64,000 bases of DNA from Slackia sp. (GTDB lineage: Bacteria; Actinomycetota; Coriobacteriia; Anaerosomatales; Anaerosomataceae): positions 248,001-312,000 of the forward strand of contig DYEA01000007.1 in NCBI GenBank assembly GCA_020725885.1, given 5' to 3'. The position numbers and the translations under genes are program-made. A model generated the notes under the pieces. It saw nothing but the letters and a program-made list of their open reading frames with translations, had not been told where the DNA came from and searched no databases. This document shows, piece by piece, positions 29,557 to 38,246 of this stretch. How positions within the stretch are numbered: position 1 is the first letter of the stretch; every line of letters starts with the position of its first letter.

Positions 29557-30636
29557 CTATCTGCCTTTCAGGAACTCGGGGATGTCGTACTCGTCCTCCG
29601 GAATCGTCGTCCTGACGGGCTCGAACGTCGGAATCGCGGGCCCGGCCTCCAGAGGATTCTCGAACTGCATCGTCTCCTGCTTGCGCTTCGCACCGAAGCC
29701 GGTGGCGATCACGGTGACACGGATCTGGTCCATCATCGAGTCATCGATCACGGCGCCGAAGATGATGTTCGCATCCGGCGCTGCCGCCGCCTGGACGACT
29801 TCCGCGGCCTCGTTGACCTCGAACAGCCCGAGGTCGCTGCCGCCGGTGATGCTGAGCAGGACGCCCTGCGCGCCCTCGATGCTGCTCTCCAGGAGCGGGC
29901 TCGAGATCGCAGCCTTGGCGGCCTCGTGCGCGCGGTTCTCGCCGCTCGCAAGCCCGATGCCCATGAGCGCCGAGCCGGCGTCCTTCATGATCGTCCGGAC
30001 ATCGGCGAAGTCGAGGTTGATCAGGCCTGGCACGGTGATCAGGTCGGTGATGCCCTGCGTGCCTTGGCGGAGGACGTCATCCGCGATGCGGAACGCGTCC
30101 AGGATCGTCGTCTTGCGCTCGGCGACCTGCAACAGCCGGTCGTTCGGGATCACGATGAGCGTGTCGACGTGCTCACGGAGGCGCTTGATGCCCTCCTCCG
30201 CCTGCAGCGCGCGCTTGCGGCCCTCGAATGCGAACGGCCGCGTCACGACCGCGACCGTCAGCGCACCCAGCTCCTCTTTTGCGATCTGAGCGATCACTGG
30301 GGCAGCCCCCGTGCCCGTACCGCCACCCTCGCCAGCAGTGATGAACACCATGTCTGCGCCCTGGAGCGCCTCTTTGATCTCCGCCCGGCTCTCCTCCGCC
30401 GCCTGCAACCCGACGTCGGGATCCGCGCCAGCGCCTAGACCCTTGGTGAGACCCACGCCGATGTGCACCTTGTAGTCAGCATCGGACATGAGCAGCGCCT
30501 GGGCGTCGGTGTTGATGGCGATGAATTCGACGCCTTTCACACCTGCTTCGACCATGCGGTTGACGGCGTTGGTACCTCCTCCGCCCACGCCGACGACCTT
30601 GATGACCGCCAGGTAGTTCGCCCCCGTCTCCAGCAT
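29557..30636 (-). CDS. ftsZ: Cell division protein FtsZ
   Basis: FtsZ (359 aa) polymerises into the Z-ring. The tubulin signature [13 protein letters not shown] is at about residue 100, the T7 loop synergy segment [11 protein letters not shown] near 203, and the N-terminal [17 protein letters not shown] is intact. The conserved C-terminal peptide ([13 protein letters not shown]) that binds SepF/FtsA is preserved, with a short linker. The ATG at 30636 follows GGGAGGCTGAG. A promoter-like region about 50 bases upstream indicates separate transcription from the mur genes. Confidence 0.97.
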   Translation of the reverse strand: MLETGANYLAVIKVVGVGGGGTNAVNRMVEAGVKGVEFIAINTDAQALLMSDADYKVHIGVGLTKGLGAGADPDVGLQAAEESRAEIKEALQGADMVFITAGEGGGTGTGAAPVIAQIAKEELGALTVAVVTRPFAFEGRKRALQAEEGIKRLREHVDTLIVIPNDRLLQVAERKTTILDAFRIADDVLRQGTQGITDLITVPGLINLDFADVRTIMKDAGSALMGIGLASGENRAHEAAKAAISSPLLESSIEGAQGVLLSITGGSDLGLFEVNEAAEVVQAAAAPDANIIFGAVIDDSMMDQIRVTVIATGFGAKRKQETMQFENPLEAGPAIPTFEPVRTTIPEDEYDIPEFLKGR

Positions 30637-30683
30637 CTCAGCCTCCCGCGTCCGGGACCAGTCACAACCCTTGACCTCAAGTA

Positions 30684-30712
30684 GATGTATATATCGTGTC
30701 CTAAAAGGTCAA
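30684..30712 (-). promoter_or_regulatory. Candidate ftsZ promoter within an inverted repeat
   Basis: On the minus strand TTGACC (30712-30707) is followed 15-17 bases later by an AT-rich TATATACATC. The local base composition is strikingly AT-rich compared with the rest of the window. The plus strand also starts with TTGACC (30671-30676), so TTGACCT...AGGTCAA forms an inverted repeat around the -10 region. It could be a divergent promoter or an operator. The rest of the 252-base gap (30713-30888) holds nothing I can name apart from a doubtful 14-codon frame. Confidence 0.55.
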
Positions 30713-30888
30713 TCTTTGCATGAACTCTACCCTATCGCCATGCACGACGCAAGTCTTCTCGTGCATGAGGCGCTCCGCTCCATCGAACGCAGAGCGCGAT
30801 GGGGCACCTTCTACCGTGGTTCAGGTGACATCCGCGATGATCTTGGCGAAACCGGCTACGTCCACCGCCGCCTCTTCCCTGCCCGGAA

Positions 30889-31275
30889 TCAGCGTTTCTC
30901 GATCCTCGGGACGTAGGCCTTCTTGGACATGACGACCTTCGCGGGCGGCACGATCAGGAGGCTGATGACGCCTTCCGCCATCCCGAACCGCTTGACGGCC
31001 TTGATGATACGCCGCGTGGACAGAAGGTCGTTCGGCGAGAGCGAGAAGGTCACCGAGATCAAGACGTCCTTCCCGTTCATGTACGCACGCATCCAGCCGT
31101 CATCGAGCACCTCGACGATCGAGCATGGGACGCCCGTATCAGAGAACGACTGCTCGATGAGGCGCATGCGCGGCTCGAGGTAGGCGCGGCTGACGGCCGC
31201 GGGCGCGAGCCGCAGGTCGGCCAGAAGCGCACGGATGAAGACGTAGACGACTTGGGCGATCCTTCTGATCGGCAT
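30889..31275 (-). CDS. Unknown 128-aa protein in the ftsQ-ftsZ gap
   Basis: I do not recognise this protein. It is predicted to be soluble, with an amphipathic N-terminal helix (RRIAQVVYVFIRALLADLRL), alternating strands in the middle (CSIVEVLDDGWMRAYMNGKDVLISVTFSL) and a basic C-terminus (VVMSKKAYVPRIEKR). It follows ftsQ by nine bases and precedes the ftsZ promoter region. Position in the place where ftsA lies in other bacteria suggests a division role, but there is no actin-fold motif and it is far too short to be FtsA. Gene-like codon use and tight spacing make it real. Confidence 0.8.
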   Translation of the reverse strand: MPIRRIAQVVYVFIRALLADLRLAPAAVSRAYLEPRMRLIEQSFSDTGVPCSIVEVLDDGWMRAYMNGKDVLISVTFSLSPNDLLSTRRIIKAVKRFGMAEGVISLLIVPPAKVVMSKKAYVPRIEKR

Positions 31276-31284
31276 CGCACCGCC

Positions 31285-32265
31285 TCATTCCGTCAGGCCG
31301 CGAGAAACGGGCCGGTCGGGGTTCCGCACGTCGATGAAGACCACAGATGCGCCCTGCTCCTGCATGATGCGGCGCACCACCGCGTCTTTCTTCGCGAGGT
31401 CCACCGCCTCGCCGAACATGAGCTCGACATTGCTCGTGGTCACGAGCGCCGTCTCGTCGATAGACGGCGCGCTGACGGCGCGTACTTGCGAGTACAGCTC
31501 TGGGCTGATGCCCGCGAGCACGCGCAATGCGTTGTGCAGCACCTCGGAGGTGGACCGCCGTCCTGGCTTGCAATCGAGCCCAGGGACGTCGCGAACGACC
31601 GGCACCGCGACGCTGGCCTCCGCCGAGTCCTCCCCCAACACCATGCCGTTCGCGTCGACCAGCCAGATGGCTGCCTGCCCTGTATCCACGCGAGCGAATG
31701 GAACCCTCTCGACGATGCGGATCCTCAGTGTATGCGGGAAGTCGCGCGTCACGTGCACCTCGGCGACCCACGGATCCGCGGCGATGCGCTGTGCGATGGC
31801 CGCTTTCGGGAACCGCAACAGCGTGGCTCCCTCCGGCAACGCAGCCTTCTGGATGACCGCCTCCCGGCTGAGGTGCTCGATGCCGACGACCTCTACCGAC
31901 CTGATCTCGAACACCGACGACCGGTACAGAGCCCTGAAACCGAGGATGGCCAGCACGATCAGCGTGCCGGCCGCAAGCGCCCGCAGCTGGTTCTTGCGGC
32001 GGCGCTGGCGGCGGCGCAGCTCCCGCTCCACTTGCTTGGATCGGGCGATCCGTGCCCCTATGCCGTCCTCGCGTGGCAACGCAGCACCGCGCGTCGCGCC
32101 CGCTGACCGCGGCTGCCGATGCCAGCCGTGCTTGTGGCCTCCGCCGGATCGCCGCTGCACAGGCCGGGTGGGCTCTATGCCGGGCGTGCGTGAGACGCGT
32201 GGCCGGTTGTCACGGCCCCGCGAACTCCCCGAGGAACCTGATCTCCGGTCGAAGCTCGACGCCAT
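31285..32265 (-). CDS. ftsQ: Cell division protein FtsQ/DivIB
   Basis: FtsQ (326 aa) is the bitopic organiser of the FtsQBL complex. A long basic, disordered cytoplasmic region (residues 1-90) precedes one membrane helix (ALAAGTLIVLAILGFRAL). A POTRA domain (FEIRSVEVVGIEHLSREAV) and the beta domain follow. The ATG at 32265 has an AAGGA site with good spacing, both inside murB, which gives a 56-base overlap; no later in-frame ATG or GTG precedes the helix convincingly. It ends nine bases before the 128-aa unknown gene. Confidence 0.9.
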   Translation of the reverse strand: MASSFDRRSGSSGSSRGRDNRPRVSRTPGIEPTRPVQRRSGGGHKHGWHRQPRSAGATRGAALPREDGIGARIARSKQVERELRRRQRRRKNQLRALAAGTLIVLAILGFRALYRSSVFEIRSVEVVGIEHLSREAVIQKAALPEGATLLRFPKAAIAQRIAADPWVAEVHVTRDFPHTLRIRIVERVPFARVDTGQAAIWLVDANGMVLGEDSAEASVAVPVVRDVPGLDCKPGRRSTSEVLHNALRVLAGISPELYSQVRAVSAPSIDETALVTTSNVELMFGEAVDLAKKDAVVRRIMQEQGASVVFIDVRNPDRPVSRGLTE

Positions 32266-33133
32266 GCGTTTCCTTCACGATGAGTCTGATCTTTCGTATG
32301 AGGCCAAGCACGTCTTCGGCGCTCGCGCCGCCGTCGTTGACGATGAAGTTCGCGTGCACATCCGAGACGCGCGCGCCGCCGAGCCGCGTGTTCTTGAGCC
32401 CGGCCTGTTCGATCAGGCGTCCTGCCGACATGCCGGGCGGGTTCACGAACACGCTTCCTGCGCTCGGCGCCCCGACAGGCTGCGTCGCCCTGCGGCGCTC
32501 CAGCGAGCGCTCCATCTCGTAGCGGATGCGGTTCGGCTCTCCTTCTGCCAACCGGATCTCGGCCTCGACTATGATACCGCGAGCATCAAGGCCGCTCGTC
32601 CGGTACCCCCAGCCCACGTCCGCGCCATGGACCTTCTCCAGCCCGGAGCCTGGGACGAACAAGGTGATGCTCTCGACCACCGACGACATCCACACGTCGC
32701 GGCTCCCGGCGTTCATGGCTATCGCGCCGCCGAGCGTGCCGGGGATGCCGACGGCGAACTCCATCCCGGCCAAGCCGTGACGGAACGCGTCCTGCACCAC
32801 GTGCGCGAGGATCGCGCCCGCTCCGGCCCGCAGCGTCTCGCCGTCCCGTGCGCGACGCCGGAACCCGGAGCCCAGCACGAGGACGGCGCCTCGATACCCG
32901 GCATCGGCCACGAGCAGGTTCGTGCCTTTGCCGACCACGACCCACGGCACCTGCTCGCCTTCGAGCACCTCCGTGGCCGATGCGAGGTCCGACACCGTGT
33001 CGCACACCACGAACAAGTCCGCGGGACCGCCGATGCGGAACGACGTGTGGCGCCGCATCGGCTCGTCACGGCGGACCTCGCCGGCGATGCGGCCGGAGAG
33101 CCGTGCATACGCCCTGTCGACCGCCTCGGACAC
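32210..33133 (-). CDS. murB: UDP-N-acetylenolpyruvoylglucosamine reductase
   Basis: MurB (307 aa) reduces UDP-GlcNAc-enolpyruvate to UDP-MurNAc with NADPH and FAD. The FAD-binding VVGKGTNLLVADAGYRG, the VGIPGTLGGAIAMNAG block and the active-site Ser region (PSAGSVFVNPPG) are intact. It is the short, type II form. The GTG at 33133 has GGGGGAG eight bases upstream; a GTG at 33142 is in frame but abuts that site. The 3' end overlaps the ftsQ start. Confidence 0.95.
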   Translation of the reverse strand: MSEAVDRAYARLSGRIAGEVRRDEPMRRHTSFRIGGPADLFVVCDTVSDLASATEVLEGEQVPWVVVGKGTNLLVADAGYRGAVLVLGSGFRRRARDGETLRAGAGAILAHVVQDAFRHGLAGMEFAVGIPGTLGGAIAMNAGSRDVWMSSVVESITLFVPGSGLEKVHGADVGWGYRTSGLDARGIIVEAEIRLAEGEPNRIRYEMERSLERRRATQPVGAPSAGSVFVNPPGMSAGRLIEQAGLKNTRLGGARVSDVHANFIVNDGGASAEDVLGLIRKIRLIVKETHGVELRPEIRFLGEFAGP

Positions 33134-33138
33134 GCCGC

Positions 33139-34515
33139 TCACTCCCCCGCCAACTCGCGCACGATGTCGCGCGCGAGCAGCGTCACATCCCCTGCACCGA
33201 GCGTGATGACGAGGTCGCCAGGCCGCGCACGCCGAGCCACGTACGGAGCGACGTCGGCCCTGTGCGGGAAGTAGGCCGCCTCGGCCCTCGGCTCGTGCTC
33301 GAGGAGCGCATCCAGGACGCTCTTGCCCGACACGCCTGGTATCGGGGCCTCCCCCGCCGCGTACACGTCCATCAGCACGACCTGGTCCGCGTCGCCGAAA
33401 GCCGCGCCGAACTCCTGCGCGAGCGCAGCGGTACGGGAGTAGCGGTGCGGCTGGAACACCGCGAGGATGCGGCGGGCCCCGGTCGCCTGGCGGGCCGCCG
33501 CAAGCGTCGCCCGGACCTCCGTCGGATGGTGGGCGTAGTCGTCGACGACCGTCACCCCGCCCTGCTCGCCGACGCGCTCGAACCGCCTGCGCACGCCGCT
33601 GAACGCACGCACGGCCTCGGTGGCGGCTTGAGCGTCGAGCCCGAGCGCCCACGTGACGGCAAGGACCGCCGTCGCGTTCGAGGCGTTGTGCGCTCCTGGG
33701 ACCGAGGTCTGGCACCTGAGCACAGTCCCGTCGGGGAATGCGACGTCGAATGCCCAGCCTATCCCCTGCTGCTCCACCAGCGAGAAGCGCACGTCCGCGG
33801 CCGCTGAGGCGCCGTACGTGATCACCCGGGCGCGCGAGCGGCTGCGCGCGACCTCCGTCAGACGGGGGTCGTCCGCGCACGCCACCACGAACCCGTCCGG
33901 GTCGGTCTTGCCGATGAACTCTCCGAACGCCGCGACCACGTCGTCCAGCGAGCCGTAGTGGTCGAGGTGGTCCGCTTCGATGTTCGTGACGACGGCCACG
34001 TATGGATCGAGGCACACGAACGATCCGTCGCTCTCGTCGGCCTCCACCACGTAGTGCTCGCCGCTGCCGTTGCGCGCGTTGGACCCCATGTCGTTGAGCT
34101 CGCCGCCGATCAGGAAGGTCGGGTCGCAGCCGAGGTGCGCGAGCACCGTCGCGAGCATCGACGAGGTCGTCGTCTTGCCGTGCGTCCCGGCGACCGCGAG
34201 CGTCTTCCTCCCGGCGCCGAGGTGCGCGAGCATCTCGGCGCGAGACCACACGGGTATCCCGCGCCGTCTGGCCTCCAGGAGCTCAGGATTCGACTCCGGG
34301 ATCGCCGACGAGACCACGACGACCTCGGGATCGCCAAGGTTTTCAGCCGCATGGCCGATCGCGACGGAGATACCGAGCGACGCCAGCGCGCTCGCGTAGC
34401 GGGACTCCTTGAGGTCCGAACCCGACACCGGGACGCCGCGCTCGTGCAGCACGCGCGCAAGCGCGCTCATGCCCGCGCCCCCGATCCCGATGAAATGTGC
34501 GTAGACCCTGCTCAC
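33139..34515 (-). CDS. murC: UDP-N-acetylmuramate--L-alanine ligase
   Basis: MurC (458 aa) adds the first stem-peptide residue. The N-terminal Rossmann motif HFIGIGGAGMSALA, the ATP-binding P-loop GTHGKTTTSS, the central EADESD segment and C-terminal DDYAHHPTEV are all visible. The start overlaps the murG stop by four bases; murB follows after a 5-base gap. Length and motifs are standard for the Mur ligase family. Confidence 0.96.
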   Translation of the reverse strand: MSRVYAHFIGIGGAGMSALARVLHERGVPVSGSDLKESRYASALASLGISVAIGHAAENLGDPEVVVVSSAIPESNPELLEARRRGIPVWSRAEMLAHLGAGRKTLAVAGTHGKTTTSSMLATVLAHLGCDPTFLIGGELNDMGSNARNGSGEHYVVEADESDGSFVCLDPYVAVVTNIEADHLDHYGSLDDVVAAFGEFIGKTDPDGFVVACADDPRLTEVARSRSRARVITYGASAAADVRFSLVEQQGIGWAFDVAFPDGTVLRCQTSVPGAHNASNATAVLAVTWALGLDAQAATEAVRAFSGVRRRFERVGEQGGVTVVDDYAHHPTEVRATLAAARQATGARRILAVFQPHRYSRTAALAQEFGAAFGDADQVVLMDVYAAGEAPIPGVSGKSVLDALLEHEPRAEAAYFPHRADVAPYVARRARPGDLVITLGAGDVTLLARDIVRELAGE

Positions 34516-35636
34516 GACCTCTCCTTGCCAGCGGACCGAGCGGCGACGTCACGGACGAGCTCGGCGACCTCCTCCGCTGCACGCGGGCGGCCGAGCTTGG
34601 CCGACGCTTCGGCCATCTGCCCGCGCAGCACCGGGTCGCCCAGCAGCTTCATCAGCGCGTCGCGGAACCCATCGCCGTCCAGCTCCGCGTCCGGGACGAC
34701 GAGCGCTGCTCCCGCAGCGGCGACGGCGCGAGCGTTCAGCGTCTGGTGATCGTCCGTCGCGTACGGATACGGCACCAGCACTGCAGCCCGTCCGATGGCG
34801 GTGATCTCCGCGAGCGAGGTGGCTCCTGCGCGGCTCACGACCACGTCTGCCGCAGCGATGGCGTCGCCCATCGCGTCCAGGTACTCGTGGAGCTGGTAGC
34901 GCCCGTCCGCGGCAGACAGCGCTTCGGACATCGCTTCCGCCACGGAAGCGGCCTCAATCCTACCGGCCACGTGAACCACCTGCAACCGGTCGACAGACGC
35001 AAGGACCGGCCACAGCCGGACGATCGCCTCGTTGATGTGGCGCGCTCCCCGGCTTCCGCCGAACACGAGCAGCACGGTGCTATCCGGTGAAAGCCCGAGC
35101 GTCGCGCGGCCTCGCGACCGGTCTGCGGCACGGACCTGCTCGCGGACAGGGTTGCCGGTGACGACGGCGCGCTCCGGCCGCCGCAAGTGCTTGATGGAGC
35201 CAGGGTACGTCACCGCCACTGCCGCGGCGAAGCGCGACAGCACCCGGTTCGCGAGACCAGGGACGGAGTTCTGCTCGTGGAGCACCAGCGGCGTGCGCCA
35301 CAGCACCGCGGCGATGCCTACAGGCAACGATGCGTACCCGCCGAAACCCACGACGACGTCAGGCCGCTCACGGCGTATGATCGCTCCAGCGCGCACGACC
35401 GACGCAAGGACCCGCGCGCTCGAGGTCGCCAACGTCCAGGGACGGCCCCTGTCGAACCCCGCTGCCGGAACGCCTACGAATCGAACGCCCGCCTCGCGCG
35501 CGAGACGGGCCTCTACTGAATCGGGAGTCCCGACGAAGACGACCTCGTCACGCCCGTCCTGCTCGAGGATGTGCGCGACCGCCAGCGCGGGATAGACGTG
35601 TCCCGCGGTCCCGCCGCCGCTCAACAGGAATCTCAC
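34512..35636 (-). CDS. murG: UDP-GlcNAc:lipid I N-acetylglucosaminyltransferase
   Basis: MurG (374 aa) makes lipid II from lipid I on the inner membrane face. The GGGTAGHVYPALA loop near the N-terminus and the UDP-GlcNAc-binding SRAGATSLAE block near residue 270 are present. The start is GTG 35636 with an AAAGGA site eight bases upstream. That start lies 89 bases inside the ftsW reading frame, an unusually long overlap. The stop overlaps murC by four bases. Confidence 0.95.
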   Translation of the reverse strand: MRFLLSGGGTAGHVYPALAVAHILEQDGRDEVVFVGTPDSVEARLAREAGVRFVGVPAAGFDRGRPWTLATSSARVLASVVRAGAIIRRERPDVVVGFGGYASLPVGIAAVLWRTPLVLHEQNSVPGLANRVLSRFAAAVAVTYPGSIKHLRRPERAVVTGNPVREQVRAADRSRGRATLGLSPDSTVLLVFGGSRGARHINEAIVRLWPVLASVDRLQVVHVAGRIEAASVAEAMSEALSAADGRYQLHEYLDAMGDAIAAADVVVSRAGATSLAEITAIGRAAVLVPYPYATDDHQTLNARAVAAAGAALVVPDAELDGDGFRDALMKLLGDPVLRGQMAEASAKLGRPRAAEEVAELVRDVAARSAGKERS

Positions 35637-36861
35637 GCAACTGTCCTTTCATCGTCATCGGATGCGTCGCCGCGCGCGAGCCCGCCTCCCGTCGCGCAGT
35701 ACTCGTAGAGCCGCGCACGGCTGCTGGCGCCCGCTCGGCTCTTCGCGCAACGCCGAGCACCAGTCCGACGCATCCCAAGGTGAACATCAACGACGATCCG
35801 CCGTAGCTCACGAACGGCAACGGGATGCCCGTCACCGGCAGCAGGCCCGTGACGGCGCACATGTTGATGACCGCCTGAGAGCCCACGAGAATCGTGAGCC
35901 CCCCGGCGAGCAGCCGGTCGTACTCGTTGCGCGTGCCGATGGCCACCATGAAACCGCCGATGAGGAAGACGGCGAACGCCGCGACGACGCACAGCGCTCC
36001 GATCAAACCGAGCTCCTCGCCGACGATCGCGAAGATGAAGTCGGTGTGCGCCATCGGCAGGTAGAAGAACTTCTGGCGAGAGAGCCCGAGCCCGACGCCG
36101 CCCACGCCGCCCGACCCGAACGCCAGCAGGGACTGGATGATCTGGTAGCCCGCGCCGGACGGGTCGCGCCACGGATCGAGGTACGTCAAGACCCGCTCGT
36201 ACCGGTAGTCGGCGCTGGTGGCCAGCAAGACGCCGAGGGCCGCGCCCGTCCCCGCGAGCCCTGCGAGCGCGCGCGCGTCCACCCCGCCAAGCACCAGCAA
36301 GGCGAAGACGCCGACCGCGATGGACACGGCAGTGCCCATGTCCGGCTGCAGCAGCACGAGGCCGAGCACCGGCAGCGAGGTCATCAAGAGGCCAGCAGCA
36401 AGCTCGAGACCCGTAAGGACGCCTCGCTTCCACCGGGCCAGCAGGAGAGCGGTGACCATCACGCATCCCAGCTTGGCGAACTCTGACGGCTGGAGCGAGA
36501 ACGGACCCACCTGCAGCCACCGAGTGGCGCCATAGCGCTCGACGCCAGACACAGCGACGGCGAGCAACCCGACCACCGAGAGGCCCCATACCGCCCAGCC
36601 GACCATCGCGGCGTCCCGGTGCGCGGGCAGCCGGCGGTCGCTCAGGCGCAGGTCGAGCCGGGCGGCGAGCGCCATGATGCACAGGCCGACCAGAAGCCAC
36701 TGCGTCTGCCGTATCAGGTGGTACGCGCTGTTCCCGAAGACCTGGTAATCGCGCACCGACGCCGCGGAATACACCATCACTAGCCCGAAGGCGCTCAGCG
36801 CCAGCACGCTGATCAAGACCAGCCGCTTCCCCGTCCGCGCAGCCGACGCGTGGCGCTTCAC
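35548..36861 (-). CDS. ftsW: Septal lipid II polymerase FtsW (SEDS family)
   Basis: FtsW (437 aa) is the glycosyltransferase partner of FtsI. About ten membrane helices are visible, with SEDS family blocks GPFSLQPSEFAKLG, LLQPDMGTA, the catalytic-loop region SGAGYQIIQSLLAFGSGGVGG and C-terminal PLPFVSYGGSSL. After the last helix a basic tail of about 65 residues follows; its final 30 residues are read from DNA that also encodes the MurG N-terminus, so the tail may be a relaxed extension. The start overlaps murD by four bases. Confidence 0.94.
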   Translation of the reverse strand: MKRHASAARTGKRLVLISVLALSAFGLVMVYSAASVRDYQVFGNSAYHLIRQTQWLLVGLCIMALAARLDLRLSDRRLPAHRDAAMVGWAVWGLSVVGLLAVAVSGVERYGATRWLQVGPFSLQPSEFAKLGCVMVTALLLARWKRGVLTGLELAAGLLMTSLPVLGLVLLQPDMGTAVSIAVGVFALLVLGGVDARALAGLAGTGAALGVLLATSADYRYERVLTYLDPWRDPSGAGYQIIQSLLAFGSGGVGGVGLGLSRQKFFYLPMAHTDFIFAIVGEELGLIGALCVVAAFAVFLIGGFMVAIGTRNEYDRLLAGGLTILVGSQAVINMCAVTGLLPVTGIPLPFVSYGGSSLMFTLGCVGLVLGVARRAERAPAAVRGSTSTARREAGSRAATHPMTMKGQLREIPVERRRDRGTRLSRAGGRAHPRAGRA

Positions 36862-38246
36862 CGCCGCACCCCCAGGGCTCCGACGAGGCTGCGGAACGTC
36901 TCTCCGCGGTGCTCGTACCCGTCGAACTCGTCGAACGACGCGCAGCCCGGAGAGAGCAAGACGGCGTCCCCTGGCTGAGCAAGCGAGCGCGCCAGATAGA
37001 CCGCCTCCGCCATGTTCTGGGCTTCACGTACCGGACAGCCTTCCAGGCCCGCGAAGGCCGCCAGTATCTCGCTCCTCGCCTCGCCGAACGCAACGACCGC
37101 CCGGACGCGCGCCGACGCCGCAGCGGCGAGGGACGCGAAGCTGGATCCCTTGTTCCGGCCGCCCAACAGCAGGACGACGGGACGGTCGTCAAAGGCCGTC
37201 AGGGCTTTCAGGACGCTGTCCGGATTGGTCGCCTTCGAGTCGTTGAAGTACTCGACGCCGTCCACGACCCCGACCGGCTCGAGGCGGTGCGCGAGCGGCT
37301 CGAACGTCCGCAGTCCTTCGCGGACGCTCGCAGCGTCCGCGCCGGCGGCCAGCGCAGCCGCTGCCGCCGCGAGCGCATTGCTGACGTTGTGTTCTCCACG
37401 GATCTTGAGCTCGTCGCGGCCGATCAGCTCCACGACGCCGCCGTCGGTCTCGACCACGAGCACGCCGTCGCGCACGTACGCCCCTCCGGCAGGGCGTGAC
37501 TCGCGGCTCACGCGTACCACCCGCACGCCGGATGCGGCCACTGACGCGGCGTAACCGGCCGAGCCAGCGTCGTCGACATCGATGACGGCGACGTCTCCGT
37601 GGCCCATCTGCGCGAAGATCCTCGCCTTGTCTGCCGCGTACGCCTCGAACGACCCGTGGTAGTCGATGTGGTCAGGCGTGATGTTCAGCAGCACCGCCAC
37701 GCGAGGATGGAACCTCAGGGTCATCTTGAGCTGGAAGCTCGAAACCTCGGCCACCACAACCGTCGCCGGTCCGATATCGCCCACGACCGAGACGGCGGGG
37801 CGGCCGATGTTGCCCACGACCTCGCACGGCACGGCCGCTGTGTCCAGCAAATGCCCGATCAGCGCGGTCGTCGTCGTCTTGCCGTTGGTGCCCGTGATGG
37901 CGACCCACGGAGAGTCCGATGCGGTGTACGCGAGCTCGATCTCGCCAAGCGCTTCACCGCAGCGGTCCAGCGCAGAGCGCATAAGCGCGCTGTCGGGACG
38001 GATCCCCGGGCTGACGACCGCGACGTCGGCTGCGTCCACCGCGTCCGCCCCCAGCTGGCACGAGACACCCAAGCCTTCAAGGTCCCGGGCACGCTCGCGC
38101 AGCTCGGACGTGTCAGCCTCGTCGTACGCGGCGATGCGCTCGACCTCCGAGCCGAGACGCTTGGCGAGGAACCGGCACACCGCCTGACCGGACCGTCCGA
38201 GGCCCAGGACGGCGTATGAACCGCGTGGGATGGACCGCTCGCTCAT
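36858..38246 (-). CDS. murD: UDP-N-acetylmuramoylalanine--D-glutamate ligase
   Basis: MurD (462 aa) adds D-Glu. The N-terminal AVLGLGRSGQAV motif, the P-loop ITGTNGKTTTTALI and the C-terminal blocks YFNDSKATNPDSVLKAL and LLLGGRNKG are intact. I used the ATG at 38246, which overlaps the mraY stop as ATGA; a start four codons earlier is possible. The 3' end overlaps ftsW by four bases. Confidence 0.96.
   Translation of the reverse strand: MSERSIPRGSYAVLGLGRSGQAVCRFLAKRLGSEVERIAAYDEADTSELRERARDLEGLGVSCQLGADAVDAADVAVVSPGIRPDSALMRSALDRCGEALGEIELAYTASDSPWVAITGTNGKTTTTALIGHLLDTAAVPCEVVGNIGRPAVSVVGDIGPATVVVAEVSSFQLKMTLRFHPRVAVLLNITPDHIDYHGSFEAYAADKARIFAQMGHGDVAVIDVDDAGSAGYAASVAASGVRVVRVSRESRPAGGAYVRDGVLVVETDGGVVELIGRDELKIRGEHNVSNALAAAAAALAAGADAASVREGLRTFEPLAHRLEPVGVVDGVEYFNDSKATNPDSVLKALTAFDDRPVVLLLGGRNKGSSFASLAAAASARVRAVVAFGEARSEILAAFAGLEGCPVREAQNMAEAVYLARSLAQPGDAVLLSPGCASFDEFDGYEHRGETFRSLVGALGVRR

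Noticed and set aside
30671-30916. 81-aa plus-strand frame in the ftsZ upstream region
   Set aside because: It begins inside the promoter inverted repeat, has no ribosome site and no recognisable family. It may be antisense noise.
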